This document shows positions 53,844 through 63,779 of a stretch of DNA of 64,000 nucleotides, piece by piece. Below the pieces are notes generated by a model. The model searched no databases and was not told the origin of the DNA. It saw only the letters and a program-made list of their open reading frames with translations. Positions within the stretch are counted from its first letter, which is position 1, and each line of letters begins with the position of its first letter. Location: contig JAUMUC010000001.1 in NCBI GenBank assembly GCA_030530865.1, forward strand, positions 62,001 to 126,000. Reading direction: 5' to 3'. The position numbers and the translations under genes were made by a program. This DNA comes from Lactobacillus sp. (lineage in GTDB: Bacteria > Bacillota > Bacilli > Lactobacillales > Lactobacillaceae).

Positions 53844-53857
53844 AGAACAATAGTTCG
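53844..53857. promoter_or_regulatory. LexA (SOS) box upstream of recA
   Basis: AGAACAATAGTTCG contains GAAC-N4-GTTC, matching the Gram-positive SOS box CGAAC-N4-GTTCG with one mismatch at the first base. It ends 9 bases before the recA -35. Confidence 0.78.
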
Positions 53858-53866
53858 ATTTTTCTA

Positions 53867-53896
53867 TTGCAAAAACTGAGCTGTCTCGATTATAAT
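53867..53896 (+). promoter_or_regulatory. recA promoter
   Basis: TTGCAA (53867-53872), 18-base spacer, TATAAT (53891-53896), 33 bases before the ATG. Confidence 0.75.
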
Positions 53897-53929
53897 AGTT
53901 AGTAGAGATTCGCATTAGGAGGAATATTG

Positions 53930-54961
53930 ATGCCTAAAGATGAAAAACAAGCCGCTTTGCAACTTGCTTTAAAGAAAATTGAAAAGAACTTTGGTAAGGG
54001 AGCTGTAATGCGAATGGGCGAACAAGCTAACACCAAGATTTCCAGTGTTCCAACTGGATCTTTGGCACTTGATGCTGCCATTGGTGTTGGTGGATACCCA
54101 CGTGGACGAATTATTGAAGTATATGGACCAGAATCATCTGGTAAGACTACTGTAGCTTTACACGCAGTTGCTGAAGTGCAAAAGCGTGGTGGTACTGCAG
54201 CTTATATCGATGCTGAAAACGCTATGGATCCAGCATATGCTAAGGCTCTTGGTGTTGACATCGATAACTTGATTTTGTCACAACCTAACACTGGTGAAGA
54301 AGGTTTGGAAATTGCTGAAACTTTGATTTCATCTGGTGCCATTGATATCGTGGTTGTCGACTCAGTTGCCGCATTAGTACCACGTGCTGAAATTGAAGGT
54401 GAAATGGGTGACTCACACGTTGGTTTGCAAGCTCGTTTAATGAGTCAAGCTTTGCGTAAGTTGTCTGGTACTATTTCACGTACTAAGACTATTGCCATTT
54501 TCATCAACCAAATTCGTGAAAAAGTTGGTATTATGTTTGGTAACCCAGAAACCACACCTGGTGGTCGTGCTTTGAAGTTCTTCTCAACTATTCGACTTGA
54601 AGTTAGAAGAGCTGACCAAATCAAAGATGGTTCAGAAGCCATTGGTAACCATGTGAAGATCAAAGTGGTTAAGAACAAGGTGGCACCACCATTCAAGACT
54701 GCTATGGTTGATATTATGTATGGTAAGGGTATTTCACAATCTGGTGAATTGGTTGATATGGCTGTTGAAAAGGATATCATTCAAAAGGCTGGTTCATGGT
54801 ACTCATATGAAGATAACCGAATTGGCCAAGGTCGTGAAAATGCCAAGAAGTACTTGGAAGACAATCCAGAATTGTATCAAAAGATTGAAGATCAAGTTCG
54901 TACTGCATATGGATTTGGCGACAATGATTCAGAAACAACTGAAGAATCAGAAGAAGACTAA
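53930..54961 (+). CDS. recA: recombinase RecA
   Basis: The 343-residue protein has Walker [10 protein letters not shown] near 65, [36 protein letters not shown], the DNA-binding loop region [25 protein letters not shown] and an acidic C-terminus (ETTEESEED). It drives homologous recombination and LexA self-cleavage. ATG 53930 follows TAGGAGGA; a TTG three bases earlier is in frame. The SOS box upstream fits damage induction. Confidence 0.98.
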   Translation: MPKDEKQAALQLALKKIEKNFGKGAVMRMGEQANTKISSVPTGSLALDAAIGVGGYPRGRIIEVYGPESSGKTTVALHAVAEVQKRGGTAAYIDAENAMDPAYAKALGVDIDNLILSQPNTGEEGLEIAETLISSGAIDIVVVDSVAALVPRAEIEGEMGDSHVGLQARLMSQALRKLSGTISRTKTIAIFINQIREKVGIMFGNPETTPGGRALKFFSTIRLEVRRADQIKDGSEAIGNHVKIKVVKNKVAPPFKTAMVDIMYGKGISQSGELVDMAVEKDIIQKAGSWYSYEDNRIGQGRENAKKYLEDNPELYQKIEDQVRTAYGFGDNDSETTEESEED

Positions 54962-54981
54962 GGGTAACCTTAGCCTTTTTT
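54958..54981 (+). terminator. rho-independent terminator at the recA stop codon
   Basis: CTAAGG / CCTTAG stem with GTAA loop and T run. The first arm includes the stop codon. Confidence 0.8.
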
Positions 54982-55086
54982 GTTTCTAATTGACATGCAA
55001 TTGTTACTTATTTATTATTAATATGTTAGGTTAATTTTGAAATAAGTTAGACTAAAAATAAAAAAGAAAAAAAGGGCGTAGGAATC

Positions 55087-56685
55087 ATGCAAGATTTAAT
55101 AGCAAATTTGATTTCTGCCGTCATCGCGATTTTTTCGATTGTAATCCTAATAATTAGTGCTAAAAAGAGTGGACAAGCCAAACGACTAATGGCTGAAGCT
55201 CAAGAAAAAGTGGAAGTAGCTCAAGCAGAAGTTGCAGCACAAGAAAAGGCAGCTAAGGCTGTGATTGAGAGTGCTGAAACTACTAAGAAAGCTAAGTTGT
55301 TAGAGGCTCAAGAAGAAATCAGCCTTCATCGTCAACGTGTAGAAGACGATTTAAAGCAACAAAAGCGTGACTTAGCTGAGCAAGACAAACGTTTACAACA
55401 AAAATTAGACAACTTTGAACGTAAGACCGATTTGCTTGATGAAAGAATTGAAAGAGCTAATCAAAAAGAAGAAACGCTCAAAAAACAAGCAGAAGATCTT
55501 GAAGCAAAGCATCAAAAAGCCGATGATTTGTTAAAGGCTCGTGATGCAAAACTACTTGAAGTTAGTGGCTACAGTGTTGAAGAAGCCAAACAAGTAGTGC
55601 TTGATAAGTTATCTGATGAATTAGCTGCACAAAGAGCTGAACTCATTAGAAATAGTAATGAAGAAGCCAGTGCTAAAGCTGATCATATTGCAACGCAATT
55701 AATTATTGAGGCTATTCAAGGGTCAGCTGCCGATACAGTAGCTGAGACAACTGTTTCAGTAGTTTCAATTCCAAATGAAGAAATGAAGGGAAGAATTATT
55801 GGTCGTGAAGGACGCAATATCCGTTCATTTGAAGCATTAACAGGAATTGACTTAATTATTGATGATACCCCTGATATTGTTACTCTTTCAGGATTTGATC
55901 CAATCAGACGAGAGATTGCTAAGCGAGCTCTTGAAAGATTGATTAAGGATGGACGTATTCACCCAGCTCGCATTGAAGAGATGGTAGATAAGGCTCGTAA
56001 AGAAGTTAATGACGATATTTATGAAGCTGGTGAATCAGCTCTGATGGAACTTGGTATTCACCGGATGAATCCTGAATTAGTGAAGATGCTTGGTCGTTTG
56101 AAGTACCGGACATCATATGGTCAAAATGTTTTGGCTCACTCAATTGAAGTGGGTAAGTTAGCTGGAACGATGGCTGCTGAATTAGGCCTTGATGAAAAGT
56201 TAGCCGTTCGTGCAGGTTTATTGCATGATATTGGTAAAGCAATTGATCACGATATTGAAGGTTCACACGTCGAAATTGGTGTGGAATTAACTAGAAAGTA
56301 TCGTGAAAATGATCTTGTGGTGAATGCAATTGCAGCTCACCATGGGGATGTACCAAAATTGTCATTTGAAGCGGAATTGGTTGTTGCTGCGGATACAATT
56401 TCTTCAGCAAGACCGGGTGCAAGAAGCGAAAGCCTTGAAAACTATATTCGCCGTTTGACAGATTTGGAAAATATTGCAAGTTCATATAAGGGAGTTACGC
56501 AAGCATATGCTATTCAAGCTGGTCGTGAAGTTAGAGTAATGGTTGAACCTAGTGCTCTTTCTGATGACGAAACAGTTTTATTAGCACATGATATTCGTAA
56601 TCGAGTTGAAAAAGAGCTTGAATATCCAGGTAATATCAAAATCACAGTTATTAGAGAAAAACGCGTGGTGGCAGTTGCCAAATAA
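55087..56685 (+). CDS. rny: ribonuclease Y
   Basis: The 532-residue protein has an N-terminal membrane anchor (about 5-25) and a long Lys/Glu/Gln coiled coil (30-200). The KH domain has [21 protein letters not shown] near 235, and the HD domain has [12 protein letters not shown] near 378 and AAHHGDVP. It is the membrane-bound endonuclease that starts mRNA decay. An AAAGGG-type site and ATG 55087 give the start. A terminator separates it from tagO. Confidence 0.96.
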   Translation: MQDLIANLISAVIAIFSIVILIISAKKSGQAKRLMAEAQEKVEVAQAEVAAQEKAAKAVIESAETTKKAKLLEAQEEISLHRQRVEDDLKQQKRDLAEQDKRLQQKLDNFERKTDLLDERIERANQKEETLKKQAEDLEAKHQKADDLLKARDAKLLEVSGYSVEEAKQVVLDKLSDELAAQRAELIRNSNEEASAKADHIATQLIIEAIQGSAADTVAETTVSVVSIPNEEMKGRIIGREGRNIRSFEALTGIDLIIDDTPDIVTLSGFDPIRREIAKRALERLIKDGRIHPARIEEMVDKARKEVNDDIYEAGESALMELGIHRMNPELVKMLGRLKYRTSYGQNVLAHSIEVGKLAGTMAAELGLDEKLAVRAGLLHDIGKAIDHDIEGSHVEIGVELTRKYRENDLVVNAIAAHHGDVPKLSFEAELVVAADTISSARPGARSESLENYIRRLTDLENIASSYKGVTQAYAIQAGREVRVMVEPSALSDDETVLLAHDIRNRVEKELEYPGNIKITVIREKRVVAVAK

Positions 56686-56711
56686 AAAGACCTCAGACGA
56701 GGTCTTTTTTT
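56685..56711 (+). terminator. rho-independent terminator after rny
   Basis: AAAAGACCTC / GAGGTCTTTT perfect stem, AGAC loop and T run. Confidence 0.93.
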
Positions 56712-56719
56712 GTTATAAT
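56711..56719 (+). promoter_or_regulatory. extended -10 promoter element for tagO
   Basis: TGTTATAAT begins at the last T of the rny terminator run, so termination and initiation signals abut. It is 34 bases before the ATG. Confidence 0.6.
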
Positions 56720-56752
56720 ATTGCTAGTATTTTAAAAGAAAGTTGTCACTTT

Positions 56753-57925
56753 ATGTTTAAAATTTTAGTTGAATTGTTTTTCTTGGCAATTATTCAGGCG
56801 GCGATTACGCCATTTATTCGGCGCTTAGCTTTTGTTTTGGGGGCAGTTGATAATCCCAATATTCGCCGTGTTAATAAAAAGCCGATGCCAACAATTGGTG
56901 GTTTAGGAATTTTTGTCACTTTTACCGTTGGGGTTTTCATCTTATTTAGACAACAGTTTCCGACACATGAAATTTTTTCAATTTTGTTGGCATCAACGAT
57001 TATCGTCTTGACGGGGATGATTGATGATATTTTGGAATTGAAGCCACGTCAAAAAATGTTAGGAATCCTATTGGGAGCACTTGTTATCTACTTTTTAGCA
57101 GGCATTCGGATGACTGAAATCAATGTTCCTTGGAGCAGTCAGACGATGCAATTAGGCATTTTAAGCCTACCTGTTACTATTTTTTGGATCTTAGCATTGA
57201 CTAATGCGGTTAACTTAATCGATGGTTTAGATGGCTTGGCAACTGGTGTATCAATGATTTCATTAGGTACGATGGGACTCGTAGCTTATTACTTTATCCC
57301 TAATGGACAAATTTATGTCCCAATTGCTTGTTTAATGCTTGCTGCGTGTTTATTGGGCTTTTTACCATATAATTTCCATCCTGCTCAAATTTTCTTAGGT
57401 GATACGGGTGCCTTGTTTATCGGATTCATGATCAGCGTTTTTTCACTCAAAGGATTGAAAAATATTACGATGATTTCAACAATTATTCCGATCGTCATCT
57501 TAGGGGTACCAATCACCGACACAGTTTATGCAATGCTTCGAAGAAAGTTGAGTGGAAAACCAGTTTCTCAAGCTGACAAGCACCACTTGCATCACCAACT
57601 AATGGCCTTAGGTTTAACACACCGCCAAGCAGTTTTAGTGATTTATGCAATTTCCATGATCTTTTCATTCTTTTCAATGTTATTGCTAGTTGCTCCAACT
57701 TGGGGCATGGTGCCACTAGGCATCGCCTTATTGATTGGTTTGGAACTATTTGTGGAAACAATTGGCTTACTAGGTAGTAATCGCCAACCAGTTTTGCATT
57801 TAGTAAAACGGATTATCACCCATCAACATCAAGATCCGAAAGTTGAAGTGTGGCATTTAGGACAAGAAAAACCCGATCAATTAAAAACTAAAGAAGAACG
57901 TAAAAAAGAAAACGACCAAGCTTAG
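56753..57925 (+). CDS. tagO: undecaprenyl-phosphate GlcNAc-1-phosphate transferase (TagO/WecA)
   Basis: The 390-residue polytopic protein (about ten or eleven helices) has the PNPT motifs: VNKKPMPTIGGLGIF near 41, GMIDDILELKPRQK near 94, NLIDGLDGLATG near 155, FLGDTGALFIGF near 215 and the cytoplasmic KHHLHHQLMALG near 278. It transfers GlcNAc-1-P to undecaprenyl phosphate, starting wall teichoic acid or polysaccharide synthesis. ATG 56753 is preferred to the frame start at 56588, which lies inside rny. The Shine-Dalgarno (AGAAAG) is weak. The convergent yigZ overlaps by four bases. Confidence 0.94.
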   Translation: MFKILVELFFLAIIQAAITPFIRRLAFVLGAVDNPNIRRVNKKPMPTIGGLGIFVTFTVGVFILFRQQFPTHEIFSILLASTIIVLTGMIDDILELKPRQKMLGILLGALVIYFLAGIRMTEINVPWSSQTMQLGILSLPVTIFWILALTNAVNLIDGLDGLATGVSMISLGTMGLVAYYFIPNGQIYVPIACLMLAACLLGFLPYNFHPAQIFLGDTGALFIGFMISVFSLKGLKNITMISTIIPIVILGVPITDTVYAMLRRKLSGKPVSQADKHHLHHQLMALGLTHRQAVLVIYAISMIFSFFSMLLLVAPTWGMVPLGIALLIGLELFVETIGLLGSNRQPVLHLVKRIITHQHQDPKVEVWHLGQEKPDQLKTKEERKKENDQA

Positions 57926-57939
57926 GCTTGATCGTTTTT
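57909..57939. terminator. bidirectional terminator between tagO and yigZ
   Basis: 13-bp stem AAAACGACCAAGC / GCTTGATCGTTTT with one C-A mismatch and TTAG loop. It carries the stop codons of both convergent genes. Confidence 0.82.
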
Positions 57940-58575
57940 GTTTACCGAAATTTCTTGATAGCTTTCACTCAGCTTTTCCCAGGTTAATTGGCCCGATAAA
58001 AGATTAGTGAAATCATTTTTTACTTGCTCAACTCGTTCAGGCTCAATTAAAAGTTTTAGATGCACTTCAGTATCAAAATCTCGACTTTTTTCAATGATGT
58101 TGCTTTGCTTTAACTGATATTCAACAGTTGATAGGTTGGCGTATGCAATCGACAAGAGAATTTCGTGCATTACTTGACATTTCACTACGCCGATTTCTTG
58201 GATAGCTTGGCTAACGCTACTTGCATAAGCACGAATCAAGCCACTAGCTCCAAGCTTGATACCACCAAAATAACGGGTGACAACTACCGCAACGTTGCGT
58301 AATTCTTCAGCTTCCAAAACACGTAATTCAGGCACACCAGCAGTTCCTGATGGCTCACCATTATCTGAAGCTTTGACCACTTCATTATTCATTCCAATCA
58401 CATAAGCAAAAGTATTGTGAGTGGCATCTTTATATTTTTTAGAAGTTTCAGCAATAAAATTTTGAGCTTCCTCAGCGGTTTTAACTCGGCTGATAGTAGT
58501 AATGAAACGGCTCTTTTTTATGACTTGTTCTGCTGAACCATTTTCTTTAATTGTGAGATAGTTTTCTAAATTCAT
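57922..58575 (-). CDS. YigZ/IMPACT family protein
   Basis: The 217-residue protein has the UPF0029 N-terminal domain with KKSRFITTISRVKTAEEAQ, DATHNTFAYVIG, SDNGEPSGTAGVP and VVVTRYFGGIKLGASGLIRAYA, then the smaller C-terminal DUF1949 domain. In eukaryotes IMPACT binds Gcn1; the bacterial role is not settled. AAGGAA precedes ATG 58575. It is divergent from comFA and convergent with tagO. Confidence 0.92.
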   Translation of the reverse strand: MNLENYLTIKENGSAEQVIKKSRFITTISRVKTAEEAQNFIAETSKKYKDATHNTFAYVIGMNNEVVKASDNGEPSGTAGVPELRVLEAEELRNVAVVVTRYFGGIKLGASGLIRAYASSVSQAIQEIGVVKCQVMHEILLSIAYANLSTVEYQLKQSNIIEKSRDFDTEVHLKLLIEPERVEQVKNDFTNLLSGQLTWEKLSESYQEISVNKNDQA

Positions 58576-58618
58576 GAAAAAATTCCTTTTTTGGCGTAAA
58601 CAACAATGAGGTGATTTG

Positions 58619-59872
58619 ATGACCGAATCTTTTGTTGGCCGACAATGGTTGATATCTAAAAAGGATCTTAACATAAATGAAAATTATGAGGCAAATAGTT
58701 CCATCAAAGACGGACACTGTGCTCGTTGCCATAGCGATAATTTAGCTAGCTTGCCTAGCGGAAATCGTTATTGTCGAAATTGCATTGGCTTGGGGCGAGT
58801 TTCAGAAGATTTATTACTGGTGCATTCGACTGAAGAAGCTCATTTTGAAAAACTGCCAAATGGTGGAATGACCTGGCAGGGAACTTTAACTGATCGTCAA
58901 GCTAAGATTTCCAAGCAATTGCTAGAAAATTTTCATAAAAAGCAATCAACCTTAGTGCATGCTGTTACTGGTGCTGGAAAAACAGAAATGCTTTTTCAAT
59001 TAATTCAAGCGGCCATGGCTAAAGGGCAGCGAGCAGCGATTGCTACACCTAGAATTGACGTGGTTAACGAACTCTATCCACGTTTTTGTGAAGCATTTAG
59101 TGAAGTGCAGATTGGAATTTATCATGGAAAAATTGCTCATGAAGCTCACTTTGATCAGCTGATTATTTGTACGACTCACCAACTTTTGAAGTACTATCAT
59201 GCCTTTGATTTGATTATTATCGATGAAGTTGACTCTTTTCCATTTGTAAATGATGAAAGCCTGCATTTTGGAAGTAAACAAGCGTTAAAGCTTGATGGCG
59301 TTATGATGTATTTAACCGCAACACCGCCAGCATATTTGCTGAAGGAAAATTTAGAAATTTTAACGTTAAACCGGCGCTTTCATGGTGGCTTATTGCCGGT
59401 GCCACAATGCCAATTATTAATTAAGCCGTTTTTAAAAGAACAACAATTACATCCCAAAATCTTGGCTGATTTAAAAATGTGCCTAGAAAAAGGTCACCCA
59501 GTTCTGTTGTTTATCCCAAGAATTGCTGAAATTCCAGCATATACCAAAGCAGTTAGCCAGTTAAAGGTTAAATTTGCCAGTGTGCACGCTGAAGATCCAG
59601 AGCGACTAGAGAAGGTGCAGGCTTTTCGTGATGGCAAATTGGATTTGCTTTTAACCACAACAATTTTGGAACGTGGGGTAACTTTTAAGCATGTTTGGGT
59701 CTTAATCGTGCAAGCTGATGATCAAATTTATACCAGCAGTAGCTTGGTGCAAATTGCTGGTCGGGTGGGACGAGATAAAGTTGATAATAATGGTTTAGTG
59801 AAATTTTATTATCACAAATATACTAAGGCTATCGATCAGGCAATCCGTGATATCAAGAGGATGAACCGATGA
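58619..59872 (+). CDS. comFA: competence helicase ComFA
   Basis: The 417-residue protein has a four-Cys zinc finger (CARCHSDN, YCRNCIG; about 34-58) and a helicase core. The core has VTGAGKTEM (Walker A, about 118), IIDEVDSFPF (DEVD box), LTATPPAYL, TTTILERGVTF and QIAGRVGRDKVD. It drives single-stranded DNA into the cell during transformation. ATG 58619 follows GAGGTGAT. It overlaps comFC by four bases. All motifs are intact, as for coiA, although competence has rarely been shown in these bacteria. Confidence 0.94.
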   Translation: MTESFVGRQWLISKKDLNINENYEANSSIKDGHCARCHSDNLASLPSGNRYCRNCIGLGRVSEDLLLVHSTEEAHFEKLPNGGMTWQGTLTDRQAKISKQLLENFHKKQSTLVHAVTGAGKTEMLFQLIQAAMAKGQRAAIATPRIDVVNELYPRFCEAFSEVQIGIYHGKIAHEAHFDQLIICTTHQLLKYYHAFDLIIIDEVDSFPFVNDESLHFGSKQALKLDGVMMYLTATPPAYLLKENLEILTLNRRFHGGLLPVPQCQLLIKPFLKEQQLHPKILADLKMCLEKGHPVLLFIPRIAEIPAYTKAVSQLKVKFASVHAEDPERLEKVQAFRDGKLDLLLTTTILERGVTFKHVWVLIVQADDQIYTSSSLVQIAGRVGRDKVDNNGLVKFYYHKYTKAIDQAIRDIKRMNR

Positions 59873-60558
59873 TTTGTCAATTGTGTAATGGAGAATTTAT
59901 TCCCAAGGTGAAATTAAAAGAATTGCTTTTTCCTGGAAAAATTGGCCGGGCAGCTTGCTGTGAGCAATGTCAAAATAAATTTATTAGAGTTGTCCCAGGC
60001 TGTCCACAATGCAGCCGTTCTAATTCTGGCTTGTGTCAAGACTGTCTAGATTGGCAAAAGCGGTATCAAGGGGATGTTTTAGTTAACCATTCTTTATATG
60101 AATATAACGAGATTTTTCACAATTTAATGGTTCAATACAAAAGGTACGGTGATTATGTTTTGCGACTAACCCTGCAGGATTTGATTAAAAAGCCATTAAA
60201 AAGCTGGCTGAAAGACAAAAATTATGATTTTTATGTTGCACTACCGACATCACCGTCACACAAAGAAAGACGTCAATTCGAAACTGTCGAAGCTACTTTT
60301 TTAGATTTATTGCCATTGACCAAAATGTTAGAAAAAAGTGACAAAGTTTCTAGCCAGGGTGAAAAGAATCGACAAGAACGGCTTGCCACTCCACAGAGTT
60401 TTTCTTTCAAATTTGAGTTAGATCAGATTCCTGAAAATTCTAGGATTCTCTTGCTTGATGACATTTACACCACTGGCAGAACTTTGTATCATGCAAAAGA
60501 TGCCATTCGAAAAAAATTACCAGATGCAAAGCTTGATGCATTAACGATTTGTAGGTAA
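59869..60558 (+). CDS. comFC: ComFC-type phosphoribosyltransferase-fold protein
   Basis: The 229-residue protein has an N-terminal zinc-binding part (CQLCNG, CCEQCQ, CPQCSRSN, CQDCLDW) and a C-terminal PRT domain with ILLLDDIYTTGRTL near 195. ComFC supports DNA uptake with ComFA in transformable relatives. It is coupled to comFA by an ATGA overlap. No clear terminator separates it from the hpf promoter. Confidence 0.94.
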   Translation: MICQLCNGEFIPKVKLKELLFPGKIGRAACCEQCQNKFIRVVPGCPQCSRSNSGLCQDCLDWQKRYQGDVLVNHSLYEYNEIFHNLMVQYKRYGDYVLRLTLQDLIKKPLKSWLKDKNYDFYVALPTSPSHKERRQFETVEATFLDLLPLTKMLEKSDKVSSQGEKNRQERLATPQSFSFKFELDQIPENSRILLLDDIYTTGRTLYHAKDAIRKKLPDAKLDALTICR

Positions 60559-60594
60559 TCATAATTTTTTCTTATTATTTTTTAAAAGTTTTTA

Positions 60595-60623
60595 GTGAAA
60601 CGCTTACAATTTTCTGTTAAAAT
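60595..60623 (+). promoter_or_regulatory. hpf promoter with overlapping cre-like half-site
   Basis: GTGAAA (60595-60600), 17-base spacer, TAAAAT (60618-60623) with a TG extension. TGAAACGCTTACA at 60596-60608 resembles a CcpA cre site shortened by one base. A CCGC-ATAA-GCGG hairpin at 60641-60652 lies just before the ribosome binding site. Confidence 0.45.
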
Positions 60624-60670
60624 ATATTTAAAAGAAAACACCGCATAAGCGGCGGAAGGAGTGTTCTAAT

Positions 60671-61219
60671 ATGTTAAAATACAACGTTCGTGGTGAAAAT
60701 GTCGAAGTAACACCTGCTTTGAGAGATTATGTTAACAAGCGGTTAGCAAAATTGAAAAAGTATGTGGAAGGCGACTCAACAGTTAACGCATCAGTTAACT
60801 TGAAAGTATATCGTGATCGCTCCGCAAAAGTTGAAGTGACAATCCCACTACCATACTTGGTATTGCGTGCAGAAGAAACAAGCGATGATATGTACAGAAG
60901 CATCGACTTTGTATCAGACAAGCTTGAAAGACAAATTCGTAAGCACAAGACTCGTGTGAACCGCAAGAGTCGTGAAAAGGGATTGCACGAATTCTTTATT
61001 GACAATATTGAAGAACCTGCTGAAGAATCAGAAAGCAAATTCGATATTGTTCGTAACAAGCAAATTAGCTTAAAGCCAATGGATCCTGAAGAAGCCATCT
61101 TACAAATGGACTTGCTTGAACACGATTTCTTCATTTTCCAAGATGCTGAAACAAATGGAACAAGCATTGTTTACAAGCGTCGCGATGGCCGTTACGGTTT
61201 AATCGAAACAAACGAATAG
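60671..61219 (+). CDS. hpf: ribosome hibernation promoting factor, long form
   Basis: The 182-residue protein has the RaiA/HPF domain (1-100; YNVRGENVEVTPALRDYVNKRL, VKVYRDRSAKVEVTIPL) and the C-terminal dimerisation domain (about 125-182; FDIVRNKQISLKPMDPEEAILQM, LLEHDFFIFQDAETN, VVYKRRDGRYGLIE-like end). It dimerises ribosomes to inactive 100S particles in stationary phase. GGAAGGAG precedes the ATG. Its place before secA is conserved in Firmicutes. Confidence 0.96.
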   Translation: MLKYNVRGENVEVTPALRDYVNKRLAKLKKYVEGDSTVNASVNLKVYRDRSAKVEVTIPLPYLVLRAEETSDDMYRSIDFVSDKLERQIRKHKTRVNRKSREKGLHEFFIDNIEEPAEESESKFDIVRNKQISLKPMDPEEAILQMDLLEHDFFIFQDAETNGTSIVYKRRDGRYGLIETNE

Positions 61220-61237
61220 TTAATTTGAAAGTTTATA

Positions 61238-61263
61238 AAGCCTTGCCTTGTGCAAGGTTTTAT
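61238..61263 (+). terminator. rho-independent terminator after hpf
   Basis: AAGCCTTGC / GCAAGGTTT stem (one G-U), CTTGT loop, short T-rich tail. Confidence 0.7.
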
Positions 61264-61333
61264 TATTGCCAAAAATATGTTAGAATGTACTCTGTATTTT
61301 TAGACTAAATTACCTTAAAGGAATCGATTTTCA

Positions 61334-63733
61334 ATGGCTAATATTTTAAGAAAGTTATATAACACAGATAAAGTAGAACTTAAGAAGTTCGAAAAAATCG
61401 CTCAAAAAGTTGAAGATTTGGGCGAAGAAATGGCAGCTTTGAGCGATGAAGAATTGCAAGGAAAAACTGCTGAATTTAGAGAAAGATTAAGCAAGGGAGA
61501 AACTTTAGACGACTTATTACCTGAAGCATTTGCTGTTTCAAGAGAAGGTGCTAAGCGTGTCTTAGGACTTTATCCATTCCACGTACAAATTTTGGGTGGT
61601 ATTTGTTTACACTACGGTAACATTGCCGAAATGATGACTGGTGAAGGTAAGACTTTGACTGCTACCATGCCAGTTTACTTGAACGCACTTGAAGGTAAGG
61701 GTGTTCACGTTGTTACTGTTAACGAATACCTTTCAAGCCGTGACGAAAGCGAAATGGGTCAATTATATCGTTGGTTAGGTTTGACTACTGGTTTGAACTT
61801 GAACCAAATGTCACCAGATGAAAAGCGTGAAGCTTACAACTGTGACGTTACTTACTCAACTAACTCAGAATTAGGCTTTGACTACCTTCGTGACAACATG
61901 GTTGTTTACAAAGAAGAAATGGTTCAAAGACCTTTAAACTATGCTATCATCGACGAAACTGACTCAATTTTGATCGACGAAGCTCGTACTCCTTTGATCA
62001 TTTCTGGTGAAGGTCAACAAGCAACTGGTGATTACATCCGTGCTGACCGTTTTGTTAAGACTTTGGTTGAAGATAAGTCAGATAATGACGCTGATGATCA
62101 AGAAGATCACGGTGATTACAAGATCGACTGGCCAACTAAGACTATCGGTTTGACTAGAACTGGTATTAAGAAGGCTTGTGAACACTTTGGTTTGGAAAAC
62201 CTTTACGATGTTGAAAACCAACGTTTAGTTCACCACATCGATCAATCATTGCGTGCCAACTACATCATGCTTAAGGATATTGACTACGTTGTTCAAGACG
62301 GCGAAGTTATGATCGTTGACTCATTTACTGGACGTGTAATGGAAGGTCGTCGTTACTCAGACGGTTTACACCAAGCTATCGAAGCTAAGGAACACGTTAA
62401 GATTCAAGAAGAATCAAAGACTCAAGCAACTATTACTTACCAAAACTACTTCAGAATGTACAAGAAGTTGTCAGGTATGACTGGTACTGCTAAGACTGAA
62501 GAAGAAGAATTCCGTGAAATTTACAACATGCAAGTTATCACGATTCCAACTAACCGTCCAAAGGCAAGAATTGACCAACCTGACTTGCTTTACCCAACTT
62601 TGGAATCAAAATTTCATGCTGTAGTTGAAGACATTAAGGCTCGTCACGCTAAGGGACAACCTGTTTTAGTTGGTACTGTGGCAATTGAAAGTTCAGAAAA
62701 ATTGTCACACATGCTTGATGAAGCCGGTATTCCACACGCAGTTTTGAACGCAAAGAACCACGCAAAAGAAGCTGCAATCATTATGAACGCTGGTCAACGT
62801 GGTGCGGTAACTATAGCTACTAACATGGCTGGTCGTGGTACTGATATTAAGCTTGGACCTGGTGTTCGTGAACTTGGCGGTTTAGCTGTTATCGGTACTG
62901 AAAGACACGAATCACGAAGAATTGATAACCAACTTCGTGGACGTTCAGGTCGTCAAGGTGACCCTGGTGAAACTCGTTTCTACCTGTCACTTGAAGATGA
63001 CTTGATGAAGCGTTTCGGTGGTGAACGTGTTAAGGCATTCCTTGATCGTTTATCAGATAACGATGATGATAAGGTGATCGAAAGTCGTTTGATTACTCGT
63101 CAAGTTGAATCAGCTCAAAAGCGTGTTGAAGGTAACAACTACGATACTCGTAAACAAACTCTTCAATACGATGATGTTATGAGAATTCAACGTGAAATTA
63201 TTTACGGCGAACGTATGCAAGTAATTTCAGCTACAGATTCATTGGAAAACATTATTATGCCAATGATCAAGCGGACAATTGCTAGTCAAGTAAGCAATTA
63301 CACTAATGGTGACCGTAAGGAATGGAGCATCGATGCACTTCGTGACTTTATTTCTTCAAGCATTGCTAGTGAAGAATTTGTTGAAGCAATTGACTTCAAG
63401 ACCATCACTCCTGATGAATTGAAGGAAAAGCTTTTCGCAGAAGCTGAAAAGAATTACCAAAACAAGAAGTCAATCATTGACGACCCTGATCAAATGCTTG
63501 AATTTGAAAAGGTTGTTATCTTGAGAGTGGTTGATGAACGTTGGACTGACCACATTGACGCTATGGATCAATTGAGAACTTCAATTGGACTTAGAGGTTA
63601 CGGTCAATTGAACCCACTTGTTGAATATCAAGAATCTGGTTACCGGATGTTTGAAGAAATGATTTCAAACATTGAATTTGATGTCACTCGTTTATTTATG
63701 AAGGCAGAAATCAGACGTAATTTAAGTCGGTAA
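61334..63733 (+). CDS. secA: preprotein translocase subunit SecA
   Basis: The 799-residue ATPase has [13 protein letters not shown] (Walker A, about 99), the [11 protein letters not shown] segment after DETD near 210, [15 protein letters not shown] near 380, [12 protein letters not shown] near 497 and [13 protein letters not shown]. It pushes preproteins through SecYEG. The protein ends at [11 protein letters not shown] without the C-terminal Cys-rich zinc motif that binds SecB in other bacteria. AAAGGAA precedes the ATG. It would export the YSIRK proteins in this window. Confidence 0.97.
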   Translation: MANILRKLYNTDKVELKKFEKIAQKVEDLGEEMAALSDEELQGKTAEFRERLSKGETLDDLLPEAFAVSREGAKRVLGLYPFHVQILGGICLHYGNIAEMMTGEGKTLTATMPVYLNALEGKGVHVVTVNEYLSSRDESEMGQLYRWLGLTTGLNLNQMSPDEKREAYNCDVTYSTNSELGFDYLRDNMVVYKEEMVQRPLNYAIIDETDSILIDEARTPLIISGEGQQATGDYIRADRFVKTLVEDKSDNDADDQEDHGDYKIDWPTKTIGLTRTGIKKACEHFGLENLYDVENQRLVHHIDQSLRANYIMLKDIDYVVQDGEVMIVDSFTGRVMEGRRYSDGLHQAIEAKEHVKIQEESKTQATITYQNYFRMYKKLSGMTGTAKTEEEEFREIYNMQVITIPTNRPKARIDQPDLLYPTLESKFHAVVEDIKARHAKGQPVLVGTVAIESSEKLSHMLDEAGIPHAVLNAKNHAKEAAIIMNAGQRGAVTIATNMAGRGTDIKLGPGVRELGGLAVIGTERHESRRIDNQLRGRSGRQGDPGETRFYLSLEDDLMKRFGGERVKAFLDRLSDNDDDKVIESRLITRQVESAQKRVEGNNYDTRKQTLQYDDVMRIQREIIYGERMQVISATDSLENIIMPMIKRTIASQVSNYTNGDRKEWSIDALRDFISSSIASEEFVEAIDFKTITPDELKEKLFAEAEKNYQNKKSIIDDPDQMLEFEKVVILRVVDERWTDHIDAMDQLRTSIGLRGYGQLNPLVEYQESGYRMFEEMISNIEFDVTRLFMKAEIRRNLSR

Positions 63734-63740
63734 TAAATTA

Positions 63741-63766
63741 GAGGAAGGACAACTTCCTCTTTTTTT
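63741..63766 (+). terminator. rho-independent terminator after secA
   Basis: GAGGAAG / CTTCCTC stem, GACAA loop and seven T. Confidence 0.88.
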
Positions 63767-63779
63767 ATAAGGAGAAAAC

